A DNA stretch of 64,000 bases from Alisma plantago-aquatica (lineage: Eukaryota > Streptophyta > Magnoliopsida > Alismatales > Alismataceae). The position numbers and the translations under genes were made by a program. Under the pieces are notes generated by a model. It worked only from the letters and a program-made list of their open reading frames with translations. It was not told where the DNA came from and searched no databases. The stretch lies in contig OY856409.1 in assembly GCA_963693085.1 (NCBI GenBank), positions 526,031,303 to 526,095,302 of the forward strand, read 5' to 3'. Numbering within the stretch: position 1 is the stretch's first letter; every line of letters starts with the position of its first letter. Below, one piece after another: positions 60,359 through 64,000 of the stretch.

Positions 60359-60948
60359 ATGTTCGATGTAGGGCTAGATGGAATGGAAGGAGAAATTACA
60401 CCTTCATTCAAGAACTTTGACATATGGAGTTGCCTCAGTCTGTCCATAGAAGAACTGACAATAATCATGAGTTCCTTGAAAGAAGATGATTCGCCGAGAG
60501 ATGTCATCTTCGAAACAGATGGCATTTGTGTGCTAAAAGATGACCTCTGCAAAATACTAAAAATAGGAGGATACCTTTCAGTAAGCACAATGTTAGCCTA
60601 CCAAATTCTCCTAGGTGACGACATGCCAAATGCCTACATGGCATGCTTCTTGATGGTAGATAACATCCTTAAAGACAAACGATCAGGAGAAAAGGAGTGT
60701 CTACAACAATGCCTGGCAACATCCTCACCAAACTACATCTTCCTACCAATTCTTCATGACAATCATTGGACCTTACGGGCTGTCAATATCATCAAAAGGA
60801 CTGCAATCCTCTACAACAGCTCGGACGCAACCTATGCTCTTAATAAGAAGAACAATATGACTACAACAAAGACCCCAACATAAGAAAAGGCAAACACATG
60901 CGCCGAGGCAATTGTCGACATGATAAGACAACACAAATTTGCCATTAA
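60359..60948 (+). pseudogene. Gypsy-1 ORF3, second Ulp1-like domain, truncated
   Basis: A 174-codon frame carries LSIEELTIIMSSLKEDD, then IGGYLSVSTMLAYQILLGD, and the strongest signature, NYIFLPILHDNHWTLRAVNI (60735-60790). This is the strand-His-Trp block of C48 peptidases, followed by ILYNSSD. Its order of blocks matches the first domain at 59365-59750, so the two look like a tandem duplication. After the stop at 60883 the frame continues a little (EAIVDMIRQHK), then is cut near 60948 by LARD-related sequence before a catalytic Cys appears. Confidence 0.6.
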
Positions 60949-62170
60949 TTTTATCTCTTAGGTTAATTTACCACATTATTTAATGTTTAGGACTTTTTCA
61001 CACTTTATCTCTCCTAAACTTTACTTAAACATTAAAAGTGTCCAAATTAGATGAAAATTCACATGTATGATAAATTTAATATGTGTATTACGAATTTGAT
61101 ATTAGTTCTCTCTTTTGGAGTCATTAAATAATTTATTTAATATATTTGACTCTTATTTTCTTTCTCAATTAAAATGAAAAGATGGAAATAATGTGAAACT
61201 TCACCTTCAAGAAAAAAATATTAATGATGAATTGGATATTAATTTTATCTCTTGGTATGATTTAATACATTATCTAATATTTTGAACTTTTACATACTTT
61301 CTCTCTCCTAATCTACATATGTATATTAATGATTATCCAATTTAGATGAAATTTCACCTAAAGTTTATTTTTAATGTGTAGATTATGAATCTAAGATTAG
61401 TTACCACTTTTGAAATCATTTAATGACTTATTTCACATTTTGTAGAAAATTCACCTTTTCATTTCTAAATAAAAGTGATATAATAAGTATTATCCCAAAA
61501 TTGTGAAAATTGTCATTCAAACAAAAAAAAAACCCAAGGAAAACAAATCTCAAGTTATCTTTAACTAATTAGTCTTCCTTCTATGAATTTTTCCCCATTA
61601 TCCAATATTAACACTATTTCTCATATTAAATAATTCAATATCACATTAACATATTTAAAGTATTACTATTCATTATTTTTTTTCTCTTCCTTGTTCAATA
61701 AGTCTAAGGAATGTTCTAGAACAAATTCATTTTATCATTATCTCGTATAAGTGGTAAATTTGCATATTAGATCCTGATTGAAACATCTACTGAGGTATTT
61801 GTGCATAATCCCATATATTGGCATAAATGGTGATCAAATTCATCCCAAACCACTAATAATTCAACAAATACAACATTAAGGACAAAATGGATACAAAAGA
61901 TAGGAAAAGCTTAGGATAAGGGCCAAACTAATAATATACCCAGACTTCAGTGTGTTACAACACTCCACCCCTTAAAAAGGATTTCATCCCCAAAATATCT
62001 AGCAAAGAGGGAAGGGTGAGTACGTAACATCTCATCTTTAAACGAACCGTAAAACTTCCACCAAAAATTTCACTAAGTCAAACTCCTTGTTCTTCAACTA
62101 CTAAACTTGGGAGTTCAAACTCTTCACATGCAACTCCTCAAAGGTCAGGTTCTCATGGATCACTAAGGGT
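60949..62170 (-). mobile_element. LARD-related fragment X (partial LTR and internal start)
   Basis: The sequence resembles the U3 end of the LARD LTR, with the same TCCAAATTAGATGAAA-type units at about 150-bp spacing (61041, about 61190, 61336). It ends GTGTTACA at 61959. The next bases, ACACTCCACCCCTTAAAAAG, match the LARD internal start. Only about 1 kb of LTR is present, so the copy is truncated or diverged. It cuts ORF3 of Gypsy-1. Confidence 0.6.
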
Positions 62171-64000
62171 TCCACTATTAAGATTTCTTTTTAAGAGATA
62201 TAACACAATTAATATTTTTGACTTATTAGTAATATTTATTTATCATGATATCACATTATCATTATTATTCTATTAATTATGTCCAATTATATTCTCTTTG
62301 TTTCCAACAGAATTATATTTCATTATTATGCATGAGATCCTATATATATCTTATTGATCTCACAAAGTGCAATTAGAGTTATACTCAATTATCTCAATGT
62401 CTATTAATATATTTGACCATCATCTTTAATAATTTGGATTTAGACTCCATTACCCTCATATCATCACCATATTAAATTATATCGGATTACTTTGCATGAA
62501 ATAAGGCATTTTATCCAATTTGTTATTAAGTGTACAATTAACCCAAATAATGTCACATTAATTACTTATATCTATATTACACATTTTAACTTTACCTTTC
62601 ATACTCACATTAATGTCATCATTAATCATTTTCTCATATTTATTCACTTCTTATTATTGATTATGCACATTAGTCTGAGTCCAATTACTTCTTACCCAAA
62701 TTTGAGTCATTATATGTTTTTAGTGAACAAGGTGGAACATATGACAAATTATTGAATTGTTTCACATACCAAGTCATGATTAGATTATTAATTAGGTGTG
62801 TATTAAAGAATAAGGTGATATGCGTTACATATTGATAACTTGATTAATCTACGATAAGGTGATTATATACCATATATGTGTATCAAAGTATATTATTTGA
62901 TTATGACACCTAGTGTCATTAATGTATCATGAATGTTATCATGGATGTATATATCTAGGTTAGATGATTACAACTTAGGGTTTAGGTCAACATGATCATT
63001 ATTATTCACATATATCTTCTTAGCATGTATTAAGTCCAAGATTAGGTTACAATTATCTTGCTTATCATAAAATTAGGGTTTATTGGTTGATGACATGATC
63101 AACATCATGCATATCCATTATTAGTATTATTATGTGTGTTATTCTAATTATGTGCATTAAGTATTCATTAGGGTTCAAACATATTAACTATTCATTAGAT
63201 GATGTTATATGTTCATTAGTATGTGAACAAGCATGTTGAGTTATAATTATAACTTGTTTGGTCAATTCTAAGGGTTCAAGCACACTTACCTCTTAATCAT
63301 GGAGTTAGGTTTTCTAAAGTCAGAGTAGCTAGATTTTGGTATGTTATAGGACTCCATATCCTTAAAGAGGATTTCATCCTCAAAATAAGCATATCCAAGA
63401 TATATCAAGGTACTACTACTCTCCCTCCACCCCATAAAAGGTTTGACCTACCAATTTAAACTAAACAAGAGGTAAAAGGGTGAGTCTAACTAAACCATGT
63501 AAATGATCTATCACTTCAACCTCAACTTCTATGTTCTAGGGATAGACTACCTAAACATGTGGTCCTATGGGACAAAAGTGAACTATATTGGGTATCCATC
63601 TCCAAAAAAGTCATCATATTAGATTCTCGGGGTTAACCAACATCGGTTTCTAAGGTTACTATTGCCTAAAGGTATGCTATTTTGGACAATTAGTATTAGC
63701 TGAGGCTAGGAAGGTATCGTACAGATCTGGGAGTCCTTGTAAATCAAGCTAGTGGTGCGGAGGAAAATCTTTCCATCCCCAGAACCCTGATCCTTTCTAG
63801 ACACCTTTGCTTTCAACTTATGTCCTAATAGCTACCTAATAGGCTCATCACATAACAGTTAACTAAACATATTTCTAATGTGTAACTCTTATGATTCTAA
63901 ACCAACATTTCATCATCTCTCATGTAACATAGATCAATTCAGGGTACATGTCTTTTTAAGGGGAACTATGTAAGACAAGCTTTCTAATTAGGGAGACAAA
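62171..64000 (-). mobile_element. LARD-related element Y, continuing beyond the window
   Basis: An AT-rich LTR-like stretch ends GTATGTTATA at 63348. It is followed by an internal region starting GGACTCCATATCCTTAAAGA, the same PPT-side sequence as in the LARD element. At the window edge the text TTAGGGAGACAAA matches LARD internal positions about 55816-55828, only about 45 bp before its PBS and 5' LTR. Element Y is therefore probably complete, with its 5' LTR just outside the window. Confidence 0.6.

Larger units (their letters stand above)
28637..60948 (+). mobile_element. Gypsy-1, old Athila-like Ty3/gypsy element with a third ORF, interrupted twice
   Basis: In plus orientation: proposed 5' LTR 28637-31172, PBS 31179-31196, gag from 31458, pol to 37165, spacer 37166-38551, and ORF3 from 38552. 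ORF3 continues across Gypsy-2 (41362-51787) and the LARD element (51868-59139) to about 60948, where LARD-related sequence cuts it. The Athila assignment rests on the tRNA-Asp-type PBS, the PR motif DLGAS, the pol order PR-RT-RNase H-IN and a long ORF downstream of pol. No 3' LTR is found in the window, so the 3' end was lost or lies beyond it. All three ORFs carry stops and frameshifts, and the RT motif A Asp is lost. Confidence 0.8.

Overview
The window looks like nuclear DNA of a seed plant, most likely a flowering plant with a repeat-rich genome. Nearly everything recognisable is plant retroelement sequence: L1-type LINEs with an ORF1 zinc-knuckle protein and an EN/RT/RNase H ORF2, two Athila-like Ty3/gypsy elements primed by an Asp-type tRNA site, and a large non-autonomous LTR element primed by initiator-Met tRNA. 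No rRNA, tRNA gene, CRISPR array or bacterial-type operon is visible. The only candidate host gene is a small TATA-preceded reading frame near 7.3-7.7 kb. The species cannot be named from the sequence.

Layout. 40-5893: a nearly full-length L1-type LINE (LINE-A) on the minus strand. 5894-8112: AT-rich spacer with the one candidate gene. 8118-17550: a solo LTR with 5-bp target duplication CTAAT, split by a second LINE (LINE-B, 11183-16749, 13-bp target duplication). 17946-20830: remains of a much older LINE (LINE-C). 21429-22443: a 1-kb poly(A)-tailed insertion with a 13-bp target duplication. 23667-27780: a relative of the solo LTR. 28637-60948: an old Athila-like element (Gypsy-1, plus strand) with 5' LTR, PBS, gag, pol, a long spacer and a third ORF (ORF3). 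ORF3 carries a plant-transposon domain, a coiled coil and two Ulp1-like cysteine-protease domains.

ORF3 of Gypsy-1 is broken by two younger elements. Gypsy-2 (41362-51787, minus, TSD AGAGT) keeps both LTRs, PBS, PPT and most of pol but lacks the capsid part of gag. A LARD-type element (51868-59139, minus, TSD TGCAC) has two 3.3-kb LTRs around only 0.68 kb of internal DNA. Removing the LARD and one TSD rejoins ORF3 in frame. From about 60949 to the window end lie two more LARD relatives, the first of which truncates ORF3. The 3' LTR of Gypsy-1 is not seen.

The observations most worth following are: (i) a short hairpin just after the pol stop in both Gypsy elements, with a compensatory base-pair change; (ii) the tandem Ulp1-like domains in a retrotransposon ORF; (iii) arrays of degenerate GACCGCGGTC-like dyads before the Gypsy-1 TATA box and again in the pol-ORF3 spacer; (iv) reading frames broken largely by stop codons that one C-to-T or G-to-A change explains, as expected for heavily methylated, silenced DNA.
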